NCBI GenBank assembly: GCA_014634225.1
Contig: BLFN01000196.1
Location: forward strand, 6,489,844 to 6,512,343
Reading direction: 5' to 3'
Length of the DNA stretch: 22,500 bases
From: Acropora yongei
Lineage: Eukaryota > Cnidaria > Anthozoa > Scleractinia > Acroporidae
The translations under genes and the position numbers were made by a program. Within the stretch, counting starts at the first letter, position 1; each line of letters starts with the position of its first letter. The notes below the pieces were generated by a model. The model made no database searches and had not been told where the DNA came from. It was given only the letters and a program-made list of their open reading frames with translations. This document shows positions 1 through 9,544 of the stretch, piece by piece.

Positions 1-1544
1 AGGTATTTCGCAACGATTTGTGACAAGCACTCAACATTGCGCAATGGAAGGGACCGGCTCAAAATTTGTATGGGTAATACATGCTTGAAGCTTCTTCTTC
101 ATAACAGTTGAAATATACGAACACTTGCCTCAACTACGCACTCCTTCGTGCTTTTGAAGTAAAAGCGAAATGGAGAGTCGATCCAAGAAGGATGAAAGAA
201 CTAAATCAGAAACTGCAATTTACTCCTCGTTGCAAAAAGTATTTCACAAGGACACAAGTATATTTCTCTTTACCCTGCGAGCAATCTCTCTCGGTGTACC
301 GCATGAGAGAGCTTGCTCGCAGGCTAATTTCTCTTCCCTGCTGCCGGCGGCTGCCTTTTAAGTTACCCTGGAAACACATAATTTTGTTTGGGAATGCAAT
401 GTTTTTTCACATTAATTTATCTGATGTCCTATGTTAGATTGTCCCAATTTCTCTTTGAGGGAAATCTTTTATCTCGATACATCTTTTTCCAGTTTACACT
501 TGATCAGTCCTTTAAGCTTACCAACCGGAAAGGCTGACAAAACTTTGACGCCCCTCGCAAACGATAATATATACTGGATTTTGCGGGATTTGAAATGTTT
601 ATATAGAATCGCTGCGCTACGACGATTGACTAAAACGTGCCGGTTGACTGCCCTTTGTTGTCAGTTGCATGAAAGCTTGAAAACAAAGGTAGCCGTTAGT
701 ATTTTAGCCTTAGGCTTCAGAAAATACCTAATTTTTTCAAAGAAGGAACATTAATTCGATTCAAGATTTGTCAAATATGTTATCATTCAACCATATGGTA
801 TCTCTTCCGGAATAGACGCAACATTTATAATCAAAGCGAGGCAAGGTTGCCAACTGACGCTTTTGAATCCTCCAACTTGCCCCAGTCAAATGAAACAATG
901 GAGTTTAAACGTTGCAGTTTTATTTAATTTTCCCGAGAAAAAATCACTCGTGTCCAGTTTACAGAGGCAAAAGATGGAATAATTTTTTGTGACTGATAAT
1001 GTTGGTTTGTCATAACACGAGAAGTGCATTAGCTGTCTTGTTTAATCTGGGATTTGAGAAGTGCAAATATCGGAATGATGTGACTGCATGTTGATGTTGA
1101 CGTCTTTTGTCTTCCAAATTGGTAGCTAGAGATGCTAAATAGCTATGACTACACTTTTCATTTTGGTAACTATTGTTGTTATTGGTTATTATTGTCATCA
1201 CTCTAATCTACTGTAGTGGCCACTGTAGCCACAGACCGTCTTCGAAATTGAGAAGAGACGCTCAATAAGCTTTCACTAATTGAAGTATCATCAGTATCCA
1301 GCGTGATCATTTTGGTGCATCATCGCCTCCAATTGGAAGAAATTCAGCCAGTTAGCGGATGCATGATGGTTTGAACTCTCTGTTGCTGTATTGACAAAGC
1401 AAGGTATTTCTCGCTATTCATCTGGAAGTTTGTTTTTCGCTTCGCGTAGCCGATCGAGGACGCGACCACTGAGTTTAACTGCCACACTTTGACGAACCCA
1501 TTGATAGGGATGTGCATTGTCTGCGACTACAGTGTTCTGACCTA
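1..1544. other. no supported gene
   Basis: AT-rich DNA with only chance-length open frames (108-437, 431-754 plus). None shows a recognisable domain. Apart from the inverted repeat at 274-323 I see nothing definite. Confidence 0.6.
274..323. repeat. inverted repeat, 19-bp arms, 12-nt loop
   Basis: Arms 274-292 and 305-323 (CCTGCGAGCAA... and ...TTGCTCGCAGG) pair with one mismatch. This could be the core of a dispersed repeat or a small TIR element; similar GCGAGC/GCTCGC palindromes are, from memory, common in cnidarian DNA. Confidence 0.75.
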
Positions 1545-1679
1545 ATGCTTTTGGTCAATGTGAACTCCACTTCTTCGCCTACTGATGGAAACGAGACAGT
1601 GGATTTGGAACTCCTTGCGGCTTATATGACTTTGATCCTCGTCTTTGTTGCTATTATAGTTCGGTCAATTATGTTTACG
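1545..1679 (+). CDS. possible first coding exon with a transmembrane helix (partial, uncertain)
   Basis: ATG at 1545 opens a short frame reading MLLVNVNSTSS, with two N-glycosylation sequons (NST and NET), then a hydrophobic helix AAYMTLILVFVAIIV ending RSIMF. The frame stops at 1680, but a good donor, TTTAC|GTAAGC, sits at 1680 (exon end 1679), as expected for an extracellular-N-terminus membrane protein whose first exon ends after the first helix. I could not identify a matching downstream exon. A pair of short reading frames at 1728-1928 is in the same frame but shows no clear homology. It may be chance. Confidence 0.25.
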
Positions 1680-1682
1680 TAA

Positions 1683-2749
1683 GCGAAGCTACAGCGGTAA
1701 GTTTCGTGATATCGATCGCTGAGTTATTTGGGTGAACCCCTCCAGCGAAAAGCAAGGATGAAGTTGCACTCAAATGTGAAAGAAATTTATTGGCTTTTCT
1801 CACAGCCTATTACTGATGTAATGACAGGGACAGTAACAGTTCCATCAATACTCAGCAGAATGGCATTGTTGGATCAACGCTGCATGGATTTCATATCCGG
1901 CGTAGCAACGCGACTTGTCAATACATAACTCTGCGATAATCCGTTATTGAATGGAGACGACTGTCGAAGACAGTCGGCAAATATTAGCCAAGACAATCGG
2001 TTGAAGAAGGTGCAAATTTTTTTTTCCAGGGACCGTTTCTCCAGAGTCCTGAAACGTTTCGGTTGCATTTAGGGTGACGTACTTCTCATTGTATCTTCAA
2101 GACGAAGGCGTCTCGAGGCACGAAACTTTGCAGGTGTTTTAGCTTTTATTCCCTTTACAGAATGAGCGGGTCGGAGTTTTCCGAATGGCTTTTGGGATCC
2201 GAAAAGTTTTTGGGACTTTCGAAAAACAGGCTCCTGGCTAGACGTAATGCCAAACTTATTCTTTTAGAGTAAATAACATGCAATGTAAGCTTGTTCTGGA
2301 GTTTCGTGGAGAGTTTTTTTCCTGCCTTGGAAAGTATAAAGTGGCCCAAGATTCTCATCGAGGTTCAATATTTTCAAGTTGACAGTTACAATGGTTTTTA
2401 CTTACGAAGAATATCAGAATTAATGGTTGAATTTTACGCTTGCTCGCGAAAGTGGATATGCCATCCAGGTTCATCAAACCTCTACTTGCTTCTAATTGAA
2501 CTGGCTGTAGATCCGGAAAGGCCGACGATCTTGTAGGATCACCTACGGTGCATGGAGTGATATTTCGAGAGGTCTTTGAAGTTGTTTCATTGTTTGACAC
2601 TTCATTGCATGTATTTTAACATGTATGGGTGATGGCCTCAGAGATTAAATGCATCCAATTTTAATACCCACTTAAGATTCCTTTCTTTCTTGTCTAATTC
2701 ATCGCTTAACATATTCACTGTTTTCGCCACCATGACTTTTAAAAAAAAT
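1683..2749. other. no supported gene
   Basis: Several short overlapping frames on both strands (1728-1928, 2155-2358, 2291-2536, 2355-2600) lack coherent domains. The last 90 nt would be the 3' UTR of the candidate minus gene. Confidence 0.5.
2660..2665 (-). terminator. possible poly(A) signal (ATTAAA) for the candidate membrane-protein gene
   Basis: ATTAAA, the common AATAAA variant, on minus about 85 nt after the stop at 2750. Weak evidence alone in AT-rich DNA. Confidence 0.25.
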
Positions 2750-3707
2750 TTAAACGGACTGGGCTGCTTTGGAATGTGAACAAAATGACTCTTTTATCTG
2801 TTGATGTCGATTTACATAACGTATGGAGGTAAAATGAGTAACTGTGAGAAAAACAAGCCCAGTAACGACAAATCCAAGCGTTATCCACCCACCAATCTGC
2901 AAGAAGAGAAAGCGACACAAATTGCTAGTTGTAATTATAGCGTCTGTATATAATTAGTAGAGGTAAATTAAAATTTGGATGATTAGAAACCAGACTATAG
3001 TATTGTAACTTGGAGGCGTACTGCAAATGTGGATTTATGGTGCAAATTGCCGTAAGGGTTTCTCCACTTTATATATTTATTGAGCACCAGAACTTTGAAA
3101 CCTTCCTAGATTTGTATCAGCAAATATGCCATCTAAGTAGTTGACTCATCTTTTCAGCCATAAACTTGAAGGTTCGTAATATAAAACTTAAGCTTGATGC
3201 TAGATTTGACGACCATATTTGTTTTATGGAAACGTCATGAACTATTAAGTCCAACATCAGTTTGCCGCCATCAACTGAGTTAAGCTTACCTTTTTATAAA
3301 ATACCACGCCGCTGTAATCCTTTAGTTCTCCATTAATGTCTGAGCCTGAGCTCATACTATTTGTACCATTTCTTGGCACTGAACCGGTTTCTACGTTACT
3401 GAACTGAATGGACGGAGTTGATACAACGAAGTTAACCAAGATCGGAACAGTTGTTCCTGTATTCTTCCCCGAGGCTCTGTTGATTTGAGTTTTTAAAGAA
3501 GGAGAAGGCCCGATGCACAAAGAATGGCTAATTTTGCTTTGTGTCGTGCTTTTAACCTCAGCGGTATTGAGTTGGGGGCTGGCACTGGCCAAAGGCATGT
3601 AGATCAGGCTCAGCTTGCTGAGAAACACAATCCATTGAACATTGCTGAGTAAGTGCGGTTTCCCAAGCATAATCGATCGCCATCTATCGTTGTCACTTGG
3701 GTATGTT
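2750..3707 (-). CDS. candidate small single-pass membrane protein, 2 exons, family not recognised
   Basis: Exons on minus: 3707-3290 and 2896-2750. The first follows a good acceptor (CACCTCTACAG at 3708); its first ATG is at 3670. The donor is AAAAAG|GTAAGC at 3289 and the next acceptor is TCTTCTTGCAG at 2897; they join in phase 0 and give 175 aa. Residues 13-30 look like a signal peptide core ending LASA. Residues 31-127 are a Ser/Thr/Asn-rich ectodomain with NGT at N101. Residues 130-150 are a transmembrane helix, followed by RYVNRHQQ and a tail of about 25 residues. The frame is open from the acceptor to the ATG (it reads TYPSDNDRWRSI), so an earlier coding exon is possible. I do not recognise the family. 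Chance ORFs are the alternative; the helix appearing only after correct splicing argues against that. Confidence 0.45.
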
Positions 3708-5492
3708 CTGTAGAGGTGATGCAGAGAACAGTGACTGGCGTTTTAAGTTGAATTATGTGGAATGCCCTCCAAATGCTTAGCGAGAATATCTACTAAGACA
3801 GACAACTTGGCCCTCCCAAACAGGACTTCACTTTAAAGTTAACTCCTTGCTTTCATGAGCTGGTGGCATTATAGACTTATGGCAGCTGGTAAAGCTTTTT
3901 TCCGGTTAGAGAACAGACACCACATAACTTTCACTTTCTAGTTGGAAAAAAGATGGTGAAATTGTCTAAAGTTTCTGAAACTTTTGCTACCTTTCCTAAA
4001 AAAAACCGTCTTAATTTTCCTTTATAAGAGCCTGAAGTATTTCTCGGGTCTTGTCGTGACGGCCATACTTCATGGAAGCTTGTGGTACGAAGCGGTCGAT
4101 GGATTTGTTGCAGTCAATAAATTGATTAAAGTGAAAATTACAAAGGAACCCCTGTCTTTTTCTATTTGTTAGCAACACTGGTTTAGTAGGAGCTCTTGTC
4201 TAGGCATGTGTTTTCCTGCTTGTACCTTCTAAACGACTGAAGGAGGAATTTGACCAAATATGTATTTGAGCCGTATAGAAATAGGATGGGCAAAAAGTCT
4301 CAGTTAAAAGTTGAAAGTAAATAGAAATACGCGTATATTTTAATTTAGTTCATCATACATAGCGAATTATATTTATAGACGTCAAATCGACTAATATTTT
4401 CTTCCTTGGATTGCTTCCATAAGTAGCAGGTCAGCATTGACAGATAAATGGTCAACAAAGGGAATGTTTTAGTTAAATTAACATAACACCGATTGACAGC
4501 TTTAAGAAAACATTGCATACGGCTGTTTAAAAGTTAACATGTTTTGATGCATACGTTCGCCAATTTACGTTAAAGTTTATTTCTGTCAAAAATGACTGGC
4601 AATGTTTAACGTCCATCCTGGAGAGGCGAACGATTCATACCAAAGACACATATATTCAGTTCAATTGAATTATTTAAATGTCATCGAAATTGCGCGTAGT
4701 TTTTCACTTTTCATCGTTAACATTAAGAGAAGTCTGAAAACATCATTTGTTGTAAGGTTACATATGTAAATAACCTGCAACATTCGTATTTGAGGATTTA
4801 GTAAGCCTGAGAAAATTTTGATTGAATTTATTTTATTTCCACGTATGTTATTTGTAATAACAACGCGTTCAAGTGTTTTTTTTTTTTCTGTCGCCCTGCT
4901 GTTGTTATCAAACATTGCACCATGTAATGGTCTCTGTTTTTTCTTTGGAAAATCAAACATTGTAAATAATTTTAATTGCTTTCAAAGATTTTATCACCCA
5001 TGCAATGCTTTAAGCCTGTGGCCACTCTGTACACCAGAATACTACTCGCTCTATTTAAATCAGGCGCAAACAATGGGGAAAAATGTGTTATACACCAACC
5101 GTTTAACTATTCGCACTCGCCCAATATTTTGTTTCAAATTTTAGAATTCCTACCTCGGTGAACATCATCTCTCCAGGTTAAACGAACGAACGCTTATACT
5201 CATATTTCTTCTTATATTACATGAATCCACATCATTAGCATATTGAGTAATATTGCCAGTTATCGACTATGTTGATAACCTAAAATTCCATTGACCAAGC
5301 GAGGCTAAATGTCAGCGGTCACTGCAGCTGGTTGTGTTGCAACTGATGCTTTCAACTTGGAATGTAACTTGGAAATGTCTTTGAGATCTTCAATGTCTTA
5401 CTCCTCTCGCTCTTTGTAAGCGAATCATTTTTTTCTAAATGAAGCGAGTAAAGGGATTAGATTTGAAAGAAACTTTGCTATTGCTCTATATC
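3708..5492. other. no supported gene
   Basis: AT-rich. It includes a T run near 4876-4889. Frames at 3984-4172, 4670-4960 and 4818-5144 are low-complexity, without splice or domain support. It may be upstream or intronic DNA of the candidate gene ending at 3707. Confidence 0.5.
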
Positions 5493-5520
5493 GTTTACAC
5501 CAGACCGGCCATAACTCAAC
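5493..5520 (+). repeat. short dispersed repeat, copy 1
   Basis: GTTTACACCAGACCGGCCATAACTCA-type sequence, matching 8424-8450 with a few substitutions and one indel. Confidence 0.5.
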
Positions 5521-5575
5521 ACTTTAGGCCGGAAAACCACACCGCGAACTTACAGAGCATGTGCAAGATTGTTAA

Positions 5576-5776
5576 TTATAATTGTGAAAATTGACAGTTC
5601 CCTATTTGAAATTTGCAAACTTCAAGATTCCAAAGAAGCTGTGGCGCTGCTTCGGTGGGAAAGTGAAAGATGAAGATTTCAGTGGTTTTATTAAACGAGC
5701 TGATAAAGGTCAAATTAGCACCGTAAAAGATTTGGAAAGCTGATGTTTCGAGCGTCAGCCCTTCTGTCATTCGCAT
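5576..5776 (-). repeat. dispersed repeat relic
   Basis: The minus strand reads MRMTEGLTLETSAFQIFYG and on to FPTEAAPQLLW. I recall this peptide-like string turning up repeatedly in cnidarian gene predictions as part of a transposon tail (Penelope-like or similar). It is therefore better read as a repeat than a gene. The class is from memory and unverified. Confidence 0.45.
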
Positions 5777-5943
5777 AACAGTTCCAAGACCTTTAGTAAT
5801 AAACGCTCTGTCAGATGGAACATGAATGTGGAATAATTAACTGTTAAGAAAGTACCAGCAACTGAACATAGTAAAAATTGTTCTTAATGTTTACATCAGC
5901 ACATTCAGGTCATACCGTAGTCCTCTATTCCTCCCTGAATTCT

Positions 5944-6130
5944 TATTGGTAGAGGGCTTCCGCACCAGAAGTTCACGATTCTCGAAGGTCAACCGGAAGT
6001 GAGATTACATAAATTTTTCGCACCGCGCATGTCACACGTTTGTCACGCTTTGTCAAGGAGGGTTCCAAGGTACTTTTCCCGCCAGTGCAAATTAGCCACG
6101 ATCCTCAGAATTTCGGAGCATTTTTGCAAT
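5944..6130. promoter_or_regulatory. promoter-like cluster (CCAAT, ETS, E2F-type motifs)
   Basis: An ATTGGT (inverted CCAAT) near 5945, an exact ETS/GABP-type ACCGGAAGTG at 5992-6001, and TTTTCCCGCC (E2F-type) at 6074-6083. The stretch is locally richer in GC and CpG than its flanks. An ATG at 6129 opens MEDKEKFALVK, with a possible donor (AAA|GTAATT) just after. No downstream exon was found. It could serve either strand, including the candidate minus gene ending at 3707. Confidence 0.3.
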
Positions 6131-6430
6131 GGAAGACAAAGAAAAGTTTGCTCTAGTAAAAAGTAATTTGTCTTCTTGTATAATCCAGTTAAATTAACTG
6201 AAATGAATTGAACCTCGACTAAAATTACTTTATAATATGCTTAACTGAATATTGTTAGCTTGAAATTATGTTCATTTTGCTTGAAGATAAGCCTAGAAAT
6301 ATAACCAATAGTTTTTTCGATGTAAGGTAACCGAGTATTGAACAAGCTGTATCAGGTAGAAAAAAATTGCAATTCAACTATGAAAAATATAAATTCAATC
6401 GAAATAAAATATCATTACTTACTAGAATAA

Positions 6431-7890
6431 GTGAAAAGCTTTATTTCTCTCGTTTCTCTACAGTTAACCTTAACTTGGGAAGGAATAAATTATTTAATGA
6501 ATAAAAGTAAGAATAACACGAAAAGCAATACAATTCTATCTTCTGTTGGGGATGCTAGGAGCAGAAATATTTTAACAGAGCCAGTTAATGCATCCGATGT
6601 GTTTAACTCACACTTTGCATCAGTGGAACCTAAGTTAGCATTAGCAATACCGCAATCTAAAAAAAGATTTTCGCAAATATCTACCAAGCTCAGTGCCTTT
6701 CTCCTCATTTTTCTTTGATCCAGTTACACCTGATAAAATTCAAATTGAAATCTTGTTATTGTCGACAAATAAGGCCCATCGATTGTACTCATTTCGAGTA
6801 AAAATCTTCAAATATGGTAGCTCAATTCTATCAAAATCACTTGCAAGTATTATGAATTTACCCATTTAAAAAGGTATTTAACCATCAAAGTTAAAACATT
6901 TTAAGACAGTTCCTGTCTATAAAGAGGGTGATTAACTTAAACGTGGAAACTATAGACCTATTTCTCTCCTCTCTAGGTGATTAACAGTGTTTTTGAAACA
7001 TTGGTGTATAATAGAACTTTGTGTCCTCCCCAAGAGGGGTTTCAAAAACATTGATCTAAGGAACATGCACTGTTTGATATTGTCGGTGAATTACAATTAT
7101 TGATTTACGACAAGCTTTTGATTCTGTTGGCCACAATATTTTGCTCTACAAATTACATCATTATGGAATACGTAGTGTGATCAATAAATGGTTTTCCTCA
7201 TACCTAACAGGGTGACTCGAAACAACGCAAATTGAAACCAAGCTAGATCTCGAAAAAGGAAGAGGTAGCTTGAGGTGTGCCTCAAGGATTTGTTCTTGGT
7301 CCGCTATTTTTCTTATTGTATATTAATGATATATCGGCTTCTTTAAGTAAAATTGAATTCTTCCTTCAGTTTTTGTAGTTGATACCAATCTTTTGAATAA
7401 AGATAAATCAATACAATCATTAGAATCGATTGTCAATGAAGAGTCAACCAAAGTCTGCGGCTGCTTGCAAGCAGATCTTGATCCTTCAGAAAGGTCTTTA
7501 CGCATAATTTATTTTTCTAGCAATTCTGGGCATGAAATTCCATTATTTCGATCTGCTATCAAACAATCTTCCTATTGACATGCCCTATTACAAATCAGTA
7601 GGTGTTTTGATGCATGATATTGACCATGATTTTGTACCTTTAAATGTGAAGAACCTCAGTAGCTATTCACTGGTTTGCTTCGATTCCCTCTTGTAACAGG
7701 GCTCCGGCTTCTGGTAAATTTCATGTAGTTCATTCACGGACAAAACAGCGGAAGCAATCATTCGCAATAGTTGGGGCTAGAATCTGTAACCAAATCCCCG
7801 AGTTGTTCCAATCAAAACCAAAGCAGTAATTCAAAAGAGACCTTCAGACTGAATAGCTGCGCGATGGGGTTCATTTTCATGTCTTGCTGA
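6431..7890 (+). pseudogene. decayed non-LTR retrotransposon (LINE) reverse-transcriptase relic
   Basis: Reading across three frames gives recognisable blocks of a Jockey/CR1-type LINE ORF2 in correct order. About 6715-6850 is the pre-RT region (DPVTPDKIQIEIL). About 6908-6976 reads VPVYKEGD and NYRPISLLS. About 7115-7215 reads KAFDSVGHNILLYKLHHYGI and INKWFSSYLTG. About 7275-7390 matches GVPQGxVLGPLFFLLYINDI, with the catalytic FADD box degraded to a VVDT-like string. About 7552-7672 reads SNNLPIDMPYYKSVGVLMHD. About 7705-7800 reads SGKFHVVHSRTKQ and SFAIVGARICN, the C-terminal end. Several stops and frameshifts interrupt it; no endonuclease domain is visible. Known enzyme family, but this copy is dead. 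Clade assignment is tentative. Confidence 0.82.
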
Positions 7891-8423
7891 TAAATTATTC
7901 CCCAATTAGAAGGTTAATGTAATATATCACATTTAAAGGAACATTTAAGGGAGACAAAATTTTAAAATGCGATCGAAGGGCCCAACAAGGGACAGGATAG
8001 AGAGAGATATTTTAATGAAACGAACATGATAACATTTCGTTTGAAACTAAAACTGCTTGTTCACCAAATCATCGACGTCAGGCTGACGTAACAGATATAA
8101 TGATTTAATTGCACAAATCATCTAAATGAGTGTTTTCAAACGAGTTAATGCATTAAGTCCAACGGTGCGTAAGCGACCGGACAAGCTGAAACTGTAAAAA
8201 ATCCGCTGATCGAAGAAGACATTAAAGTCTAAACCGGTCCGGAAAATGGCTTACACTCTGCAGCTTTTCATTTTCTTCAATCTTTCCCGGCTCAGTCAAA
8301 TATAAGTCAGACTATTGAAACCATCTCCTCCAATTCCCAGAGAGATTTCCTTATAGCACTAGAGCTCCAGGAGGCAGGAGGCTTGAAAACTTTCATGGTT
8401 CACTTCTGACACCACATAATGGA

Positions 8424-8450
8424 TGTTTACACTAGAACCGGTCATAATTC
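8424..8450 (+). repeat. short dispersed repeat, copy 2
   Basis: GTTTACACTAGAACCGGTCATAATTCA-type sequence, the partner of 5493-5520. The 12-bp tail CATAACTTATTT near 8698 may be a third, poorer copy. Confidence 0.5.
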
Positions 8451-8613
8451 ATTTTTAATTATGATCGTGCGAAATTTTATTAATATGACAGGATCTGCAT
8501 TGGTTCGTTTTGTAGAGTGAAACGGAAAAAAGTACCATTACATTTAAAAGTATGACAAATGTAAAGAATATTTTTACGAAGCGATTTTTATTACTTATAA
8601 CCAAACCTTTGCG

Positions 8614-8619
8614 TTTATT
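8614..8619 (-). terminator. possible NCKX poly(A) signal (AATAAA)
   Basis: AATAAA on the minus strand about 600 nt after the NCKX stop. A second copy lies at 8587-8592. No canonical signal sits closer to the stop, so a long 3' UTR is implied. Position is the only support. Confidence 0.3.
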
Positions 8620-9212
8620 CATATTTTTAAAATCATTTGAAATATTCTAATACTCATTTCTAGGGTCGTATTTTGGCCCCTTCCTACCCAAACGATCATA
8701 ACTTATTTTACAACAGTAAGATGTCGCCAGTCTCATTTAGTAGGACGAGTTAGTGGAACAATTCTGTCCCCGTGGGAAAAAAAAAAAAGGATAAAAGTAT
8801 TTTTGTTATTGCCTAAGTTTAAAATCTCATTCATCCATTCCAGAACAAAGCCGGAGAAAAACTGCACTTGTTTTGTTGTCTACATTCTTCAAAGTAGATG
8901 TCCTGTGAAAGATTTCGTTGCTTTTAAATCTCCGTGGTCCTCTCCGTGCATGTTTATCTTGTTGATCTGGTGTTTGAGAATGGGGTTTTCTCCCAGTGAA
9001 CAATCAAACGGTTATTAATGACATTGCAGCATTAGCGACCGGTCAGGCTTTGGAGGAATATATCACTGAAGATCGAATCCTGATCTTAGGTTGCAATTCT
9101 ACCTTTTGTTAACGTCTACCAGCTATTTGCATCATTCTTCATTGTTGATGACACCTTCATGCCGCTTTCACTCCTATCTTATTTATAAGTTTGACTTAAT
9201 TGGAGTCTCCCC

Positions 9213-9544
9213 TCAAACATCGATGACGCACATGGGCGGGTTGTACTTGGCAAAGGCCTTCATCTCCACGTATATTGATATCCCAAGAAATATAAAGTAA
9301 AATATTAGATAAACACACCCTACTTTTCGATTTAAAACCCACTTATACCAATAGATAATCAGTAAGGTGACAGCTATGGAACCCAAAATAAAGAAACAAG
9401 ACACAAAAAGTCCGTGACTATTTATAACAACAGTGGAGTCGTAGTCCCATACAGTTGTCTTGACAAGCCATGGAATTCCAAGACAGAGTAAGATATCGAA
9501 GACGTTACTGCCGACTGTGTGTGATACCGCCATGTCTCCGTCAC
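9213..9544 (-). other. NCKX exon 7 (alpha-2 repeat end, C-terminus, stop)
   Basis: Residues 456-565 and the stop codon. The acceptor ends TTTTTCAG at 9545. It encodes DGDMAVSHTVGSNVFDILLC with D472, then the terminal helices and a short tail ending VIDV. It is the last coding exon; the sequence below 9213 would be the 3' UTR. Confidence 0.94.

Larger units (their letters stand above)
7891..9212. other. intergenic, including probable NCKX 3' UTR
   Basis: No coding region seen. It holds the short repeat at 8424-8450, an A12 run near 8777-8788 and the possible minus poly(A) signals at 8587 and 8614. Confidence 0.5.

Noticed and set aside
1728..1928. Possible GPCR-like second exon (ITDVMTGTVTVPSIL) following 1545-1679
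   Set aside because: It begins without ATG, has no conserved GPCR residues, and stops lie between it and 1679; similarity to a second helix is superficial.
4670..4960. 96-aa minus open frame
   Set aside because: Low-complexity Lys/Asn/Ile-rich translation of AT-rich DNA, no splice sites or domain.
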